64,000 nucleotides of DNA from Burkholderia sp. USMB20 (GCF_000949135.2 NZ_JTAN02000018.1:62001-126000); one strand, 5' to 3'. Positions 9,547 to 19,197 are shown, counted from the stretch's first letter. Made by a program: numbers and translations. Notes: generated by a model from the sequence alone, not told the origin.

Positions 9547-10560
9547 TTATGCGAACTGGCGCAGGAAACGCAGATCGTTCTCGAAGAACAGCCGGAGATC
9601 CTGCACGCCGTAGCGCAGCATCGTCAGGCGCTCGAGGCCGCTGCCGAACGCAAAGCCGATGTAGCGCTCGGGATCGAGGCCCATGTTGCGGATCACGGTC
9701 GGATGCACCTGCCCCGAGCCCGAGATCTCGAGCCATTTGCCGGCGTTCTTGCCGTGCTCGAACATCATGTCGATCTCGGCCGACGGTTCCGTGAACGGGA
9801 AATACGACGGACGGAAGCGCACGAGGATGTCGTCGCGCTCGAAGAATTTCTTCAGGAAGTCGGTATAGACGCCCTTGAGGTCGGCGAAGCTGATGTTCTC
9901 GTCGATCCACAGCCCCTCGACCTGATTGAACATCGGCGAGTGGGTCGCATCGCTGTCGACGCGATACGTGCGGCCCGGCGCGATCACCTTGATCGGCGGG
10001 CGGTTCATGCGCGCGTAACGCACCTGCATCGGGCTCGTGTGCGTGCGCAGCAGCAGCTGGCGGCCGTCGGCATCCTTGCCTTCGACGTAGAAGGTGTCCT
10101 GCATCGAACGCGCCGGATGGTTTTCCGGGCTGTTCAGCGACGTGAAGTTGTACCAGTCGGTCTCGATTTCGGGACCGTCGGCCACGTCGAAGCCGATCGA
10201 GCGGAAAATCTGTTCGACGCGCTCCCACGTGCGCATCACGGGGTGCAGGCTGCCTGCGCCGGCGCCGCGGCCCGGCAGCGTCACGTCGATCGCCTCGGCG
10301 GCGAGGCGCTGGTTCAACAGCGCGTCGGCGAGCGCCTGGCGGCGTGCGGTCAGCGCGGCTTCAACCTGCTGCTTCGCGACGTTGATGCGTGCGCCTTCGG
10401 TCTTGCGTGCTTCGGGATCGAGCTTGCCGAGGCCCTTGAGCAACTCGGTCAGCGCACCCGACTTGCCGAGAAAGCGTGCTTTCTCGTTTTCGAGCGTGGT
10501 GATGTCGGCAGCCTGTTCGAAGGACTGCTGCGCGTCGGCGACAATCTGGTCCAGATCCAT
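9547..10560 (-). CDS. pheS: Phenylalanine--tRNA ligase alpha subunit
   Basis: A 337-residue catalytic subunit. The start [12 protein letters not shown] at 10560 is chosen because it matches the usual N-terminal coiled-coil; an open frame continuing upstream to 10683 would read through a terminator hairpin and is not believed. The class II motifs include [12 protein letters not shown] (around residue 180), the [11 protein letters not shown] segment and the C-terminal [11 protein letters not shown] motif 3. The gene lies 149 bp downstream of rplT, with a rho-independent terminator in the gap, suggesting attenuation or partial termination before pheST. Confidence 0.97.
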   Translation of the reverse strand: MDLDQIVADAQQSFEQAADITTLENEKARFLGKSGALTELLKGLGKLDPEARKTEGARINVAKQQVEAALTARRQALADALLNQRLAAEAIDVTLPGRGAGAGSLHPVMRTWERVEQIFRSIGFDVADGPEIETDWYNFTSLNSPENHPARSMQDTFYVEGKDADGRQLLLRTHTSPMQVRYARMNRPPIKVIAPGRTYRVDSDATHSPMFNQVEGLWIDENISFADLKGVYTDFLKKFFERDDILVRFRPSYFPFTEPSAEIDMMFEHGKNAGKWLEISGSGQVHPTVIRNMGLDPERYIGFAFGSGLERLTMLRYGVQDLRLFFENDLRFLRQFA

Positions 10561-10617
10561 AGATCCCATCATTTCCAACGTCATTCGGTCTTGGCGAGCG
10601 AAACTGCTCCACCAAAC

Positions 10618-10641
10618 AAAAAAGGGGCTCGGAAGAGCCCC
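10618..10641 (-). terminator. Terminator or attenuator between rplT and pheS
   Basis: On the minus strand GGGGCTC-TTCC-GAGCCCC is followed directly by a run of six T. It lies about 70 nt after the rplT stop and 58 nt before the pheS ATG. In E. coli, pheST is controlled by attenuation at this position through the pheM leader peptide. No clear Phe-rich short ORF ending before the hairpin was found, so it may be a plain internal terminator. Confidence 0.8.
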
Positions 10642-10709
10642 GTTTTCGCTGCAGCGGCCGAGACTACCGGAACGTCGCTGCAACTAACCACGCAGTGCTA
10701 ATTTCGCAA

Positions 10710-11069
10710 TTAGGCTGCAACGGCGGCTTTCACCTGCTTGACGATCGCAGCAAAAGCAGCCTTGTCGAACACCGCCATGTCGGCCAGGACCTTACGGTCG
10801 AGTTCGATCGACGCCTTCTTCAGGCCGTTGATGAACACGCTGTAGGTCATGTCGTGCTGGCGAACTGCCGCGTTGATACGCGTGATCCACAGTGCGCGGA
10901 ACACACGCTTCTTGTTGCGGCGATCGCGGTACGCGTACTGACCAGCGCGCATCACCGCCTGCTTGGCGATGCGGTAGACGTTATTGCGACGGCCGCGATA
11001 ACCCTTGGCCAGGTTGATGATCTTCTTGTGGCGGGCCCGTGCGGTTACCCCACGTTTGACTCGAGGCAT
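10710..11069 (-). CDS. rplT: 50S ribosomal protein L20
   Basis: A 119-residue, highly basic protein starting [16 protein letters not shown], the hallmark of L20. It binds 23S rRNA early in large-subunit assembly and in E. coli represses its own operon by binding the leader RNA upstream of rpmI. It lies 30 bp after rpmI. Normal length and no anomalies. Confidence 0.98.
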
Positions 11070-11099
11070 GTTTCTCTCCTTAGAGTATCAGTTGAGGGG

Positions 11100-11297
11100 T
11101 TACGCGAACGGCAGCATCGCGCGGACGGAGTTCAGATCGGAATCATGAACTGCCGTTGCGCCGCGCAGGTGACGCTTGTTCTTCGTGGTTTTCTTGGTCA
11201 GGATGTGACGCTTGAAGGCTTGACCGCGCTTGACGGTACCGCCCGGACGCACCACGAAGCGCTTTGCAGCACTCTTCTTGGTCTTCATCTTAGGCAT
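11100..11297 (-). CDS. rpmI: 50S ribosomal protein L35
   Basis: A 65-residue basic protein with the L35 signature [14 protein letters not shown]. The start at 11297 is chosen over an in-frame ATG three codons upstream because family members begin MPKMKTK, and TGGAG lies about 10 nt before it. The gap from infC is 190 bp, long enough for the structured leader that L20 recognises in enteric bacteria. Confidence 0.97.
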
Positions 11298-11487
11298 GAC
11301 GAACAACTCCAGTTTATTTGATGGCGATGGGTGTGCGGTTGGCTTGCGCCCTTGACCCGCCCTTCGAAACCCAGTCCACTTGTGTACGGCGAACCGCTTG
11401 CGCAGCCGCCGTCATTGTTGGTGCGCCGCCCTGAGCGGGCCACGCACCGAACCACTTTCGAACCTGCGCGCGTGGCGCGCGGGCCCG
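11298..11487 (-). promoter_or_regulatory. infC-rpmI intercistronic leader, possible L20 regulatory RNA
   Basis: A 190-bp untranslated gap within the operon. It includes a GC-rich dyad just after the infC stop (CGCGCGCCACGCGCGC) and further pairing potential. In enterobacteria this position hosts a pseudoknot bound by L20; whether the same operates here is inference from position only. Confidence 0.3.
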
Positions 11488-12012
11488 TTACTTCTTTTTC
11501 TTCGGCGAGAGCACCATGATCATCTGGCGCCCTTCCATCTTCGGCATCTGCTCGACCTGGCCGACTTCCTCGAGATCCGTGCGCAGACGCTCAAGCATCC
11601 GCATGCCGATCTCCTGGTGAGCCATTTCGCGGCCGCGGAAACGCAACGTGATCTTCGTCTTGTCGCCCTCTTCGAGGAAGCGCACGAGGTTGCGAAGCTT
11701 GACGTTGTAGTCACCGTCATCGGTACCCGGGCGGAATTTGACTTCCTTCACCTGGATGACCTTTTGCTTCAGCTTCGCTTCGTGCTGCTTCTTCGATTCC
11801 TGGTACTTGAACTTGCCGTAATCCATCAGACGGCAAACCGGCGGAACCGCTTGCGGCGCGATTTCCACCAGGTCAACATCCAGTTCTTCCGATTTACGGA
11901 AAGCATCAGCGAGTTTTACGATACCGAGCGGTTCGTTCTCGATCCCGACCAGACGCACTTCCGGCGCAGTGATTTCACCGTTGATGCGGTGCGACGACTT
12001 ATCAGTAGCGAT
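11488..12012 (-). CDS. infC: Translation initiation factor IF-3, ATC start codon
   Basis: Binds the 30S subunit, blocks 50S joining and rejects non-AUG start codons. The conserved N-terminus ([22 protein letters not shown]) is encoded only if translation starts at the ATC at 12012-12010. That codon is preceded by AGAGGAAAC (Shine-Dalgarno AGAGGA, 8 nt), and no ATG or GTG serves the same N-terminus; a GTG at 11958 would delete 18 conserved residues. From ATC the protein has 174 residues. IF-3 genes classically use AUU/AUC/AUA starts for autoregulation by IF-3 itself. The C-terminal domain ends [11 protein letters not shown]. The gene lies 49 bp after thrS. Confidence 0.95.
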   Translation of the reverse strand: MATDKSSHRINGEITAPEVRLVGIENEPLGIVKLADAFRKSEELDVDLVEIAPQAVPPVCRLMDYGKFKYQESKKQHEAKLKQKVIQVKEVKFRPGTDDGDYNVKLRNLVRFLEEGDKTKITLRFRGREMAHQEIGMRMLERLRTDLEEVGQVEQMPKMEGRQMIMVLSPKKKK

Positions 12013-12061
12013 GTTACGTTTCCTCTAAAAATTAAAAAAACGAGCCGCGCTGCCAGGGCGG

Positions 12062-13969
12062 TTACTTGAACGAGCGCAGGTCTTCCTGCAGACGCTCAAC
12101 GAAGGCTTCGATCGGCATAACGCCAAGATCGACGCCGCCACGGGCACGCACGGCTACCGTTTGCGCATCACGCTCCTTATCGCCCACGACGAGGAGATAA
12201 GGCACCTTTTCCAGCGTGTGCTCGCGTATTTTATAGCTAATCTTCTCGTTGCGCAAATCGGCCACCACTCTAACCCCTTGTTTTTGCAACGTTTGGGTCA
12301 GAGATTGTGCATATTCGGCCTGACTTTCGGCGATATTGAGCACAATTGCCTGGTACGGCGCGAGCCAGACCGGCATTGCACCGGCGTGGTGCTCGATCAA
12401 AATGCCGAGGAATCGCTCCATCGAACCGACGATCGCGCGGTGCAGCATCACCGGCCGGCGGCGGCTGTTGTCTTCCGCAACGTACTCGGCGCCGAGGCGC
12501 TCCGGCAGCATCATGTCGAGCTGCAGCGTGCCGCACTGCCACGAACGGCCGAGCGCATCCTTGATGTGGTACTCGATCTTCGGGCCATAGAACGCACCCT
12601 CGCCCGGCAGCTCTTCCCACGACAGGCCGCAGGCCGTCAGCGCTTCGCGCAGCCCTTGCTCGGCACGGTCCCACGTTTCATCGGAACCCATGCGCTGCTC
12701 GGGACGCAGCGACAGCTTGATGTCGATGTGCTCGAAGCCGAAATCGCCGTACACGCTCATCGCGAGCTTGTTGAACGCGATCGACTCGGCAATGATCTGG
12801 TCTTCCGTACAGAAGATGTGCGCATCGTCCTGCACGAAGCCGCGCACGCGCATCAGGCCATGCAACGCGCCCGACGCCTCGTTGCGATGGCACGAGCCGA
12901 ATTCCGCGTAGCGCAGCGGCAGGTCGCGGTACGAGCGCAGGCCGTGCTTGAACACCTGGACGTGCCCCGGACAGTTCATCGGCTTGATCGCGTAGTCGCG
13001 CTTCTCCGACTCCGTCGTGAACATGTTCTCGCGGTAGTTCTGCCAGTGACCCGACGCTTCCCACAGCGAGCGGTCCATGATCATCGGCGTCTTGATCTCG
13101 AGGTAGCCGGCTTCGTTCACGCGGCGGCGCATGTACTGCTCGACCTGCTGCCACAGCGCCCAGCCCTTCGGATGCCAGAACACCATGCCCGGCGACTCTT
13201 CCTGCATGTGGAACAGGTCGAGCTGCTTGCCGAGCTTGCGGTGGTCGCGCTTTTCCGCTTCCTCGAGCATGTGCAGGTATTGATCCTGGTCTTCCTTCTT
13301 CGTCCAGGCCGTCCCGTAGATGCGCTGCAGCTGCTCGTTCTTCGAGTCGCCGCGCCAGTACGCGCCCGCGACCTTCATCAGCTTGAAGACCTTCAGCTTG
13401 CCGGTCGACGGCACGTGCGGGCCACGACAGAGGTCGGTGAAGCCGCCGTGCGAGTACAGCTTGATTTCGTCGCTTTGCGGAATCGATTCGATGATCTCGG
13501 CCTTGTACTTCTCGCCGAGGCTGCGGAAATAGCCGGCCGCCTCGTCGCGCGACACGACGCGGCGCGTCACCGGCTCGTCCTTCTTCGCGAGTTCCTGCAT
13601 GCGCTTTTCGATCTTTTCCAGATCTTCAGGCGTAAACGGGCGGTTGTACGAGAAGTCGTAGTAGAAGCCGTTGTCGATCACCGGACCGATCGTCACCTGC
13701 GCATCCGGATACAGATCCTTCACCGCATAGGCGAGCAAGTGCGCGGTCGAGTGACGAATGATGTCGAGACCGTCGGCATCCTTGTCCGTGACGATCGCGA
13801 GCGATGCGTCGCGATCGATGACCGTGGACGTATCGACCAGCTCGCCATCGAGCTTGCCACCAAGCGCAGCCTTCGCAAGGCCGGGACCGATCGAGGCCGC
13901 AACCTCGGCAACTGTCACCGGATGCTCGTATTGTCGAACTGAGCCGTCAGGCAAGCGTATCGAAACCAT
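12062..13969 (-). CDS. thrS: Threonine--tRNA ligase
   Basis: A 635-residue class II synthetase. The start [10 protein letters not shown] at 13969 follows GGAGA by 6 nt and gives the normal TGS N-terminus (residues about 3-62). The second additional domain for Ser-tRNA editing has [11 protein letters not shown]. The catalytic core holds the zinc ligands in MNCPGH (about residue 333), with motif 2 [12 protein letters not shown] and motif 3 near [11 protein letters not shown]. The C-terminal anticodon-binding domain runs from about residue 535. It heads the thrS-infC-rpmI-rplT-pheST-ihfA-merR series. Confidence 0.98.
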   Translation of the reverse strand: MVSIRLPDGSVRQYEHPVTVAEVAASIGPGLAKAALGGKLDGELVDTSTVIDRDASLAIVTDKDADGLDIIRHSTAHLLAYAVKDLYPDAQVTIGPVIDNGFYYDFSYNRPFTPEDLEKIEKRMQELAKKDEPVTRRVVSRDEAAGYFRSLGEKYKAEIIESIPQSDEIKLYSHGGFTDLCRGPHVPSTGKLKVFKLMKVAGAYWRGDSKNEQLQRIYGTAWTKKEDQDQYLHMLEEAEKRDHRKLGKQLDLFHMQEESPGMVFWHPKGWALWQQVEQYMRRRVNEAGYLEIKTPMIMDRSLWEASGHWQNYRENMFTTESEKRDYAIKPMNCPGHVQVFKHGLRSYRDLPLRYAEFGSCHRNEASGALHGLMRVRGFVQDDAHIFCTEDQIIAESIAFNKLAMSVYGDFGFEHIDIKLSLRPEQRMGSDETWDRAEQGLREALTACGLSWEELPGEGAFYGPKIEYHIKDALGRSWQCGTLQLDMMLPERLGAEYVAEDNSRRRPVMLHRAIVGSMERFLGILIEHHAGAMPVWLAPYQAIVLNIAESQAEYAQSLTQTLQKQGVRVVADLRNEKISYKIREHTLEKVPYLLVVGDKERDAQTVAVRARGGVDLGVMPIEAFVERLQEDLRSFK

Positions 13970-14044
13970 AGCAATCTCCGTGATGCCGACAGTGGGCGGC
14001 AAACCAAACACGCGATATCAAAGTCACGCGCGAAAATTTCGCGA

Positions 14045-14080
14045 CAAAAAAAATGCGGCCCCGCTTTCGAGGGGCCGCAT
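14045..14080 (-). terminator. Strong terminator upstream of thrS
   Basis: ATGCGGCCCC (14053-14062) pairs with GGGGCCGCAT (14071-14080) around an 8-nt loop; on the minus strand it is followed by eight T. It lies 163 nt after tRNA-Val and about 83 nt before the thrS ATG. It either ends the tRNA transcript or works as a thrS leader attenuator. Confidence 0.85.
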
Positions 14081-14242
14081 TCGATACTTCACTCAAACTG
14101 AAAGGGCGAAAACGTTCCTCGACTAGCGTCGCTCCGAAAAGGTTTCGGTCAACGTTCGCGGTGTCATAACCGTATTCGCCTTGTTCGCGTTGAGTTATTT
14201 ACTGCATCGAACACCCGAAAAAACCGGGCATTCTCAATTCGT

Positions 14243-14319
14243 TGGTAGGCTCGATTGGACTCGAACCAACGACCCCCACCATGTCAAGGTGGTGCTCTAA
14301 CCAGCTGAGCTACGAGCCT
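14243..14319 (-). tRNA. tRNA-Val (anticodon GAC)
   Basis: A 77-nt cloverleaf on the minus strand with acceptor AGGCTCG/CGAGCCT and an encoded ACCA tail. The anticodon stem CCACC/GGTGG holds the loop TTGACAT, giving anticodon GAC, which reads GUC and GUU. The D-arm (AGCTCAGCTGGTTAGAGC) and T-arm (GGTTCGAGTCC) are canonical. Confidence 0.96.
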
Positions 14320-14415
14320 AGAGAAGCTAAGATTATATGGAGCTAACGCAGACTTGGCAAGCGTTTTTATGCGGCCGCAGCAAAATGATCGGGCTCCAAC
14401 CCCATTACAGGGACA

Positions 14416-16650
14416 TCAAGCCTTGCGCCCCGCCCGCACGACGCCCGGCACTTCGCCGAGCAGCGTGCACGCCCGCTGCACCTGCGCGGAATTCGACACC
14501 TCGACCGTGAACTGCATGAATGCCGCATTGCGGCGGCTCTGCGTCTTCACGCCCACCACGTTCATCTTCTCGCGCGCGAACACTTCGGAGATATCGCGCA
14601 GCAAGCCTTGCCTGTCGCTCGCCTCGATCATCAGGTCGACCGGATAGACGGACACGCCACGGCCGCCCAGCACGTCGGCCGACCAGGTCGTCTGCAGTAC
14701 GCGCTCCGGCGCCCGCTCGGCCATCCGCCGGAACGTCGGGCAGTCGCTGCGGTGAATCGACATCCCCTTGCCGCGCGTCACGAAACCACTGATCGGGTCG
14801 GGCGGCGCCGGACGGCAGCAGCGCGCAAGCTGCGTCAGCAACGCATCGACACCGACCACCAGCACGCCGGTCGACGCGCCGTGCGCGACGCTCGCCCCGC
14901 TGCTGCGCTTCTCGAAATCGGCAGGCGCCTCGGGCGCATGGTCGGGCGGCGGCGCATCGGACAGCGCGTGCTCGACGTTGCGCAGGCTGAATTCCTCCTT
15001 GCCGACGACCGAGAACAACTCATCGGGCGACTTGAAGCCGAGCTTCGCGGCCAGATTGTCGAGGTTGACCGACGTCTTGCCTTCGCGCTGCAGCGTCTTT
15101 TCGACGAGCGCGCGACCGTGCGCGATGTTCTCTTCCTGCTCGATCGAATTGAACCACGCACGCACCTTCTGTCGCGCGCGCGGGCTCTTCAGGTAGCCGA
15201 GCTGCAGGTTCAGCCAGTCGCGCGACGGCCCGCCCTCCTTCACCGCGACGATCTCGACCGTCTGGCCGTTCGCGAGCGACGTGTTCAGCGGCACCATCAC
15301 GCCGTCGACGCGCGCGCCGCGGCAGCGATGGCCGAGCTCGCTGTGCAGGTGATACGCGAAATCGACCGGCGTCGCGCCCTGCGGCAGCGCGATCACGCGC
15401 GCCTGCGGCGTCAGCACGTAGATATGGTCGTCGTCGAGCGACGTCTCGCGCAGCTGCGCCCACGCCTTGTCGCCCGAGACTTCGGTGCCGTCCTCGACGT
15501 CGTCCTTCCATGCGAGCAGCTGGCGCAGCCACGCGATCTTCTCGTCGTACTTGTCGCTCGCCGAGAACTGGCCGCCATAGCCGCGCGCGCCCGCTTCCTT
15601 GTAGCGCCAGTGCGCGGCGACGCCGTACTCCGCGAAGCGGTGCATTTCCTGAGTGCGGATCTGTACTTCGAATGCGCGGCCGTCGTCGCCGATCACGACC
15701 GTATGCAGCGACTTGTAGCCGTTCGGCTTGGGGCGCGAGATGTAGTCGTCGAATTCCTTCGGCACCGGCTGCCACAGGTGATGCACGATGCCGAGCACCG
15801 CGTAGCAATCCTTGATGTCCGGCACGATCACGCGAAATGCGCGCACGTCGTACAGCTCGGAGAAGTCGAGCTCCTTGCCGCGCATCTTGCGCCAGATGCT
15901 GTAGATGTGCTTCGGCCGACCGCTCACGTCGGCCGGGATGTGCGCTTCCGCCAGTTCGTGCTGCAGCCGCTCGATCGCCTGCGCGACGTACGCCTCGCGT
16001 TCGATGCGCTTCTCGTCGAGCAGCTTGGCGATGCGCTTGTAGGTGACCGGATCCTCGAAGCGGAACGCGAGGTCCTCGAGCTCCCACTTCAGTTGCCAGA
16101 TACCGAGACGGTTCGCGAGCGGCGCATAGATCTCGAGCGTCTCGCGTGCGACGTCGGGCGGCGGGTCGATCTTCGCCGCCGCGTAGTAGCGCAGCGACTG
16201 CAGCCGCGACGCCAGCCGGATCAGCACCACGCGGATGTCCTGCGCGAACGCGAGCAGCATCTTGCGCAGCGCCTCGATCTGCGTGCGCCGCTCTTCCGCG
16301 GCGTCGCGCCCGGCGTCGGGCATCGCGTTCTGCGCGGCGCGCAGGCTCACGGTGCCGAGCCGCAGCAGCTTGCGCACGTCGGATACGAGCCGCGCAACCT
16401 CTTCGCCGAAGCGTTCGGTCAACTCCCGCTCCGGGTCGTTCAGGTGCGGCGTCAGCACGAACAGCGCAGCCGCCTGCATCGCGTGCGGGTCGACGTTCAG
16501 CGTGCGCATGATCGACGCCGTGCCCGCCGAATGATCGGCGAGCAATTCGCCCGTCGACAGGCGCGCGTCGCCGGCCCGCTCGCGCACGAACGCGAGCACG
16601 TCGTCGAACGACGGCGCCGCGACGGAAGAAGCGGAAACGGACTCGGTCAT
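14416..16650 (-). CDS. relA: GTP pyrophosphokinase RelA ((p)ppGpp synthetase)
   Basis: A 744-residue stringent-response enzyme that makes (p)ppGpp from GTP/GDP and ATP. The N-terminal HD hydrolase domain is degenerate: where the HD motif belongs, FVLTPHL is found (residues 64-70), so hydrolysis is unlikely. The synthetase domain (about 240-355) has EFDDYI (299-304), the acidic EXDD signature of monofunctional RelA rather than the RXKD of SpoT, and GYKSLH at 311-316. TGS (about 408-470) and a C-terminal ACT domain (about 670-744) follow. It is followed by tRNA-Val on the same strand; the ridA-like gene lies just upstream. Confidence 0.96.
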   Translation of the reverse strand: MTESVSASSVAAPSFDDVLAFVRERAGDARLSTGELLADHSAGTASIMRTLNVDPHAMQAAALFVLTPHLNDPERELTERFGEEVARLVSDVRKLLRLGTVSLRAAQNAMPDAGRDAAEERRTQIEALRKMLLAFAQDIRVVLIRLASRLQSLRYYAAAKIDPPPDVARETLEIYAPLANRLGIWQLKWELEDLAFRFEDPVTYKRIAKLLDEKRIEREAYVAQAIERLQHELAEAHIPADVSGRPKHIYSIWRKMRGKELDFSELYDVRAFRVIVPDIKDCYAVLGIVHHLWQPVPKEFDDYISRPKPNGYKSLHTVVIGDDGRAFEVQIRTQEMHRFAEYGVAAHWRYKEAGARGYGGQFSASDKYDEKIAWLRQLLAWKDDVEDGTEVSGDKAWAQLRETSLDDDHIYVLTPQARVIALPQGATPVDFAYHLHSELGHRCRGARVDGVMVPLNTSLANGQTVEIVAVKEGGPSRDWLNLQLGYLKSPRARQKVRAWFNSIEQEENIAHGRALVEKTLQREGKTSVNLDNLAAKLGFKSPDELFSVVGKEEFSLRNVEHALSDAPPPDHAPEAPADFEKRSSGASVAHGASTGVLVVGVDALLTQLARCCRPAPPDPISGFVTRGKGMSIHRSDCPTFRRMAERAPERVLQTTWSADVLGGRGVSVYPVDLMIEASDRQGLLRDISEVFAREKMNVVGVKTQSRRNAAFMQFTVEVSNSAQVQRACTLLGEVPGVVRAGRKA

Positions 16651-16689
16651 TGCACGGCCTGGCGTATTGCGGTCATCGTGATGCTTCGC

Positions 16690-17043
16690 TCAGCTCCGCT
16701 GCGCGGCGACGACGACGATCTCGACGAGCAGCGCCGGATCCGCGAGCTTCGCCTCGACGGTCGCGCGCGGCGGCGTATTGCCGGGCGCGACCCACGCGTC
16801 CCACTCCGCATTCATGCCTTCGAAGTTCGCGAGATCCGAAATGTAGATCTGCACCGACAGCAGATGCGCCTTGTCGCTGTTCGCTTCGGCGAGCAGGCGG
16901 TCGATGTGGCCGAGCACTTCGCGCGTCTGGCCCTTGATGTCCTGGGTGGTGTCTTCGGCAATCTGGCCGGCCAGATACACGGTACCGTTGTGGATCGCGG
17001 TTTCGGAGAGACGGGCCCCGACGTGGTGACGAATGACTGCCAT
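16690..17043 (-). CDS. RidA/YjgF-family protein
   Basis: A 117-residue member of the Rid superfamily, which deaminates reactive enamine/imine intermediates. The start MAVIRHH at 17043 is chosen over an upstream in-frame ATG because it gives the compact family length. Conserved features include TVYLAGQIAEDTTQDIKGQTREVL and the C-terminal ATVEAKLADPALLVEIVVVA. In the usual active-site position, PRATVEAKLA resembles the R-containing RidA core, but subfamily assignment is uncertain. It sits between relA and an alpha/beta hydrolase on the same strand. Confidence 0.88.
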   Translation of the reverse strand: MAVIRHHVGARLSETAIHNGTVYLAGQIAEDTTQDIKGQTREVLGHIDRLLAEANSDKAHLLSVQIYISDLANFEGMNAEWDAWVAPGNTPPRATVEAKLADPALLVEIVVVAAQRS

Positions 17044-17124
17044 GGAATGTTCCGGTCGTGTGAGTGGGTGAAGAATCGGCGACGACACGGCCCGCGTGCC
17101 GCCGAACCGCATATTATGACGCGT

Positions 17125-18021
17125 TTATGCGCCGCCTTCGACGAAAAACCGGCGGGCGAGCGCAATCTGGTCGGCGCTGATGAACGCCGGCGCATGGCCC
17201 GCGTCCTGGATCTCGGCTTGCGTCACGTGCCGGCCGCGCCGCACCATCTCGGCCGCCGTGTCGCGCGACAGCAGGTCGGAACGCTCGCCGCGCACGACCA
17301 GCAGCGACGCGTCGGTGGTCTCGATCGCGCGCCACAGCGCGGCCTCGCCGAGCGCGGCCAGTTCGGGCGTCGTCGCCTTGAACGGCTCCGCGATGCGCGG
17401 ATCGTAGCGCATCGTCCAGCCGCCGTCGGGCAGCTCGCGCAGCAACGGCCCGTTGATCTCGCGCCACTCGTCGCCGCTCAATGCGCCGAACGGCAGCGAC
17501 AGCGACGTCAGATAGTCGATGCCCTCCTGCTCCGTCGCGAAGCGCGGCTGCACGCCGAGGTATTCGCCGATGCGCGTCAGCGAATCGGGCTCGATGCGCG
17601 GGCCGACGTCGTTGACGATCATCCGGCGCAGCGGCGAACCGGGCAGCCCCGCGAGCGCCATGCCGATCAGCCCGCCCATCGACGTGCCGAACCAGTCGAC
17701 CGACTCGACGTCGAGCCGCGCGATCAGCGTCACCATGTCGGCCACATATTGCGGAATCGCATAAAGCCGCGGATCGGCGAGCCAGTCGGAGCGCCCGCGC
17801 CCGACGACGTCGGGGCAGACGACGCGATACGTATCGGACAGCGCAGCGGCGAGCCGGTCGAAGTCGCGCCCCGAACGGGTCAGGCCGTGCACGCAGACCA
17901 GCACGCGCGGATTGGCGGGATCGCCCCATTCGGTATAGGCGACGTGGTGAAGGCCTGCGGCGCTCGCACACTGCACGCGTCGCTGACGGGGAACCGGAGG
18001 ATTCGCTGAGGTTGTTGGCAT
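17125..18021 (-). CDS. Alpha/beta hydrolase
   Basis: A 298-residue serine hydrolase-fold protein. The oxyanion region VCVHGLTRSGRDFD (after strand 3), the nucleophile elbow GTSMGGLIG around residue 122 and the late catalytic His in QDAGHAPAF are visible. The ATG at 18021 is preferred because AGGA lies 8 nt upstream; an ATG at 18030 overlaps that ribosome site. Substrate is unknown; such proteins include esterases and C-C bond hydrolases. It lies 81 bp upstream of the ridA-like gene and may be cotranscribed with it. Confidence 0.85.
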   Translation of the reverse strand: MPTTSANPPVPRQRRVQCASAAGLHHVAYTEWGDPANPRVLVCVHGLTRSGRDFDRLAAALSDTYRVVCPDVVGRGRSDWLADPRLYAIPQYVADMVTLIARLDVESVDWFGTSMGGLIGMALAGLPGSPLRRMIVNDVGPRIEPDSLTRIGEYLGVQPRFATEQEGIDYLTSLSLPFGALSGDEWREINGPLLRELPDGGWTMRYDPRIAEPFKATTPELAALGEAALWRAIETTDASLLVVRGERSDLLSRDTAAEMVRRGRHVTQAEIQDAGHAPAFISADQIALARRFFVEGGA

Positions 18022-18153
18022 CGTTGGCATCCTGTCGAACGTGGACGGTGCGGCGGGCAATGCTTGCACCGCCCGATGCAAACGATTGTAAACCGCTTCT
18101 TAACGGCGGGGCGTCACGCGCCTGCGGTCATCCGGCGCATCGTTCGCACCGGC

Positions 18154-19059
18154 TCACGCGCCGCGGCGCCACGAGGCGCGCAACTGCTCGCGCAGGAAGT
18201 CGACGAATGCCCGCACGCGCAACGGCACGTGACGCCCGCCGGGATAGACCGCATGAAGCGGTGCCGCGGGTGCGGCGAATGCCGGCAGCACGCGGACGAG
18301 CCGGCCCGCGTCGAGGTCGGCACCGACATCCCAGATCGACTTCAGCGCGATGCCCGCGCCCTCCAGCGCCAACGTACGAGCCGCACCGCCGTCGTTCGTC
18401 AGCAGCGCGGCCGTCACCTCGACCGCAACCGCGCCCTGTACGCCGTCGAACCGCCACTCCGCACGCGGCTGGTCGCCCATCACGATGCATCGGTGCATGC
18501 GAAGCTCGGCGGGATGGGCCGGCAGCCCGTGCACGGCGAGATAGCTCGACGACGCGCACAGCACGCGATGATTCGGCGCCAGCTCGCGCGCGATCATCGT
18601 CGAATCGGCGAGGCTGCCGATCCGCACGGCAACGTCGATGTCCTGCGCGAGCAGATCCACGATCGCGTCGGTCAGCATCAGGTGCACGGTCAACTCCGGA
18701 TGTTGTCGTTGAAACGCGGCGACGAGCGGCGCGATCCGCAGCCGGCCGAGTTCGCCGGGCGCCGTCAGGCGCAGCACGCCGCTGACCGTGCCGCGACGAT
18801 CGCTCATCAGCGTTTCGGCGCGATCGACCTCGGCCAGGATGCGCAGCACCTGCGCATGGAACTGCGCACCGTCGTCGGTCAGCGTCTGCTGTCGCGTCGT
18901 CCGGTGCAGCAGACGCACGCCGAGCTGCGACTCGAGATGCGCGAGCCGCTTGCTGACGACGGACAGCGACAAGTCCAGCTCGCGCGCCGCCGCGGACAGG
19001 CTACCGGCCGACACGATTCTCGCGAAGGTATCGAGCGCCGGGAGATCGTCGATCAGCAT
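18154..19059 (-). CDS. LysR-family transcriptional regulator
   Basis: A 301-residue LTTR. The helix-turn-helix (residues about 4-62, including AGSLSAAARELDLSLSVVSKRLAHLE) is followed by the LysR substrate-binding domain. The start MLIDDLPALDTFARIV at 19059 gives the normal length; longer upstream frames are not coding. It is divergent from the exported SnoaL-like/deacetylase/SDR genes across a 138-bp gap, the usual geometry for an LTTR and its target. Its sequence type resembles the CrgA/AaeR-like group. Inducer unknown. Confidence 0.9.
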   Translation of the reverse strand: MLIDDLPALDTFARIVSAGSLSAAARELDLSLSVVSKRLAHLESQLGVRLLHRTTRQQTLTDDGAQFHAQVLRILAEVDRAETLMSDRRGTVSGVLRLTAPGELGRLRIAPLVAAFQRQHPELTVHLMLTDAIVDLLAQDIDVAVRIGSLADSTMIARELAPNHRVLCASSSYLAVHGLPAHPAELRMHRCIVMGDQPRAEWRFDGVQGAVAVEVTAALLTNDGGAARTLALEGAGIALKSIWDVGADLDAGRLVRVLPAFAAPAAPLHAVYPGGRHVPLRVRAFVDFLREQLRASWRRGA

Positions 19060-19111
19060 CGCGGCACCCGCTTCGCCTCGACCTTTCCTTTTTTCGAATA
19101 ATCCATTCGCT

Positions 19112-19137
19112 TTCAGACCGTATTTGGGTTCAGAACG
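19112..19137. promoter_or_regulatory. Direct repeat TTCAGAnCG in the LysR divergent region
   Basis: TTCAGACCG (19112-19120) and TTCAGAACG (19129-19137) repeat with a 17-bp period, placing both on nearly the same helix face 60-85 bp before the SnoaL-like gene. It may be a regulator binding site; only the repeat itself is observed. Confidence 0.35.
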
Positions 19138-19197
19138 GAAACCTACCATACCTGTTCCGCGTCGTCCCGCGACGCCATTCACAGGACATCCGAAACC

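Noticed and set aside
7401-9794. 797-codon plus-strand open frame opposite pheT
   Set aside because: Shadow frame of pheT; no family features.
10561-10683. N-terminal extension of pheS to an upstream start
   Set aside because: It would translate through the terminator hairpin and give a non-conserved Trp/Phe-rich leader; MDLDQ at 10560 is the family N-terminus. A leader peptide reading was considered but its Phe codons fall in the T-run after the hairpin.
14210-14232. CCCG/CGGG hairpin with T residues just after tRNA-Val
   Set aside because: The stem is only 4-5 bp and the T residues are in the loop, so it does not fit a terminator.
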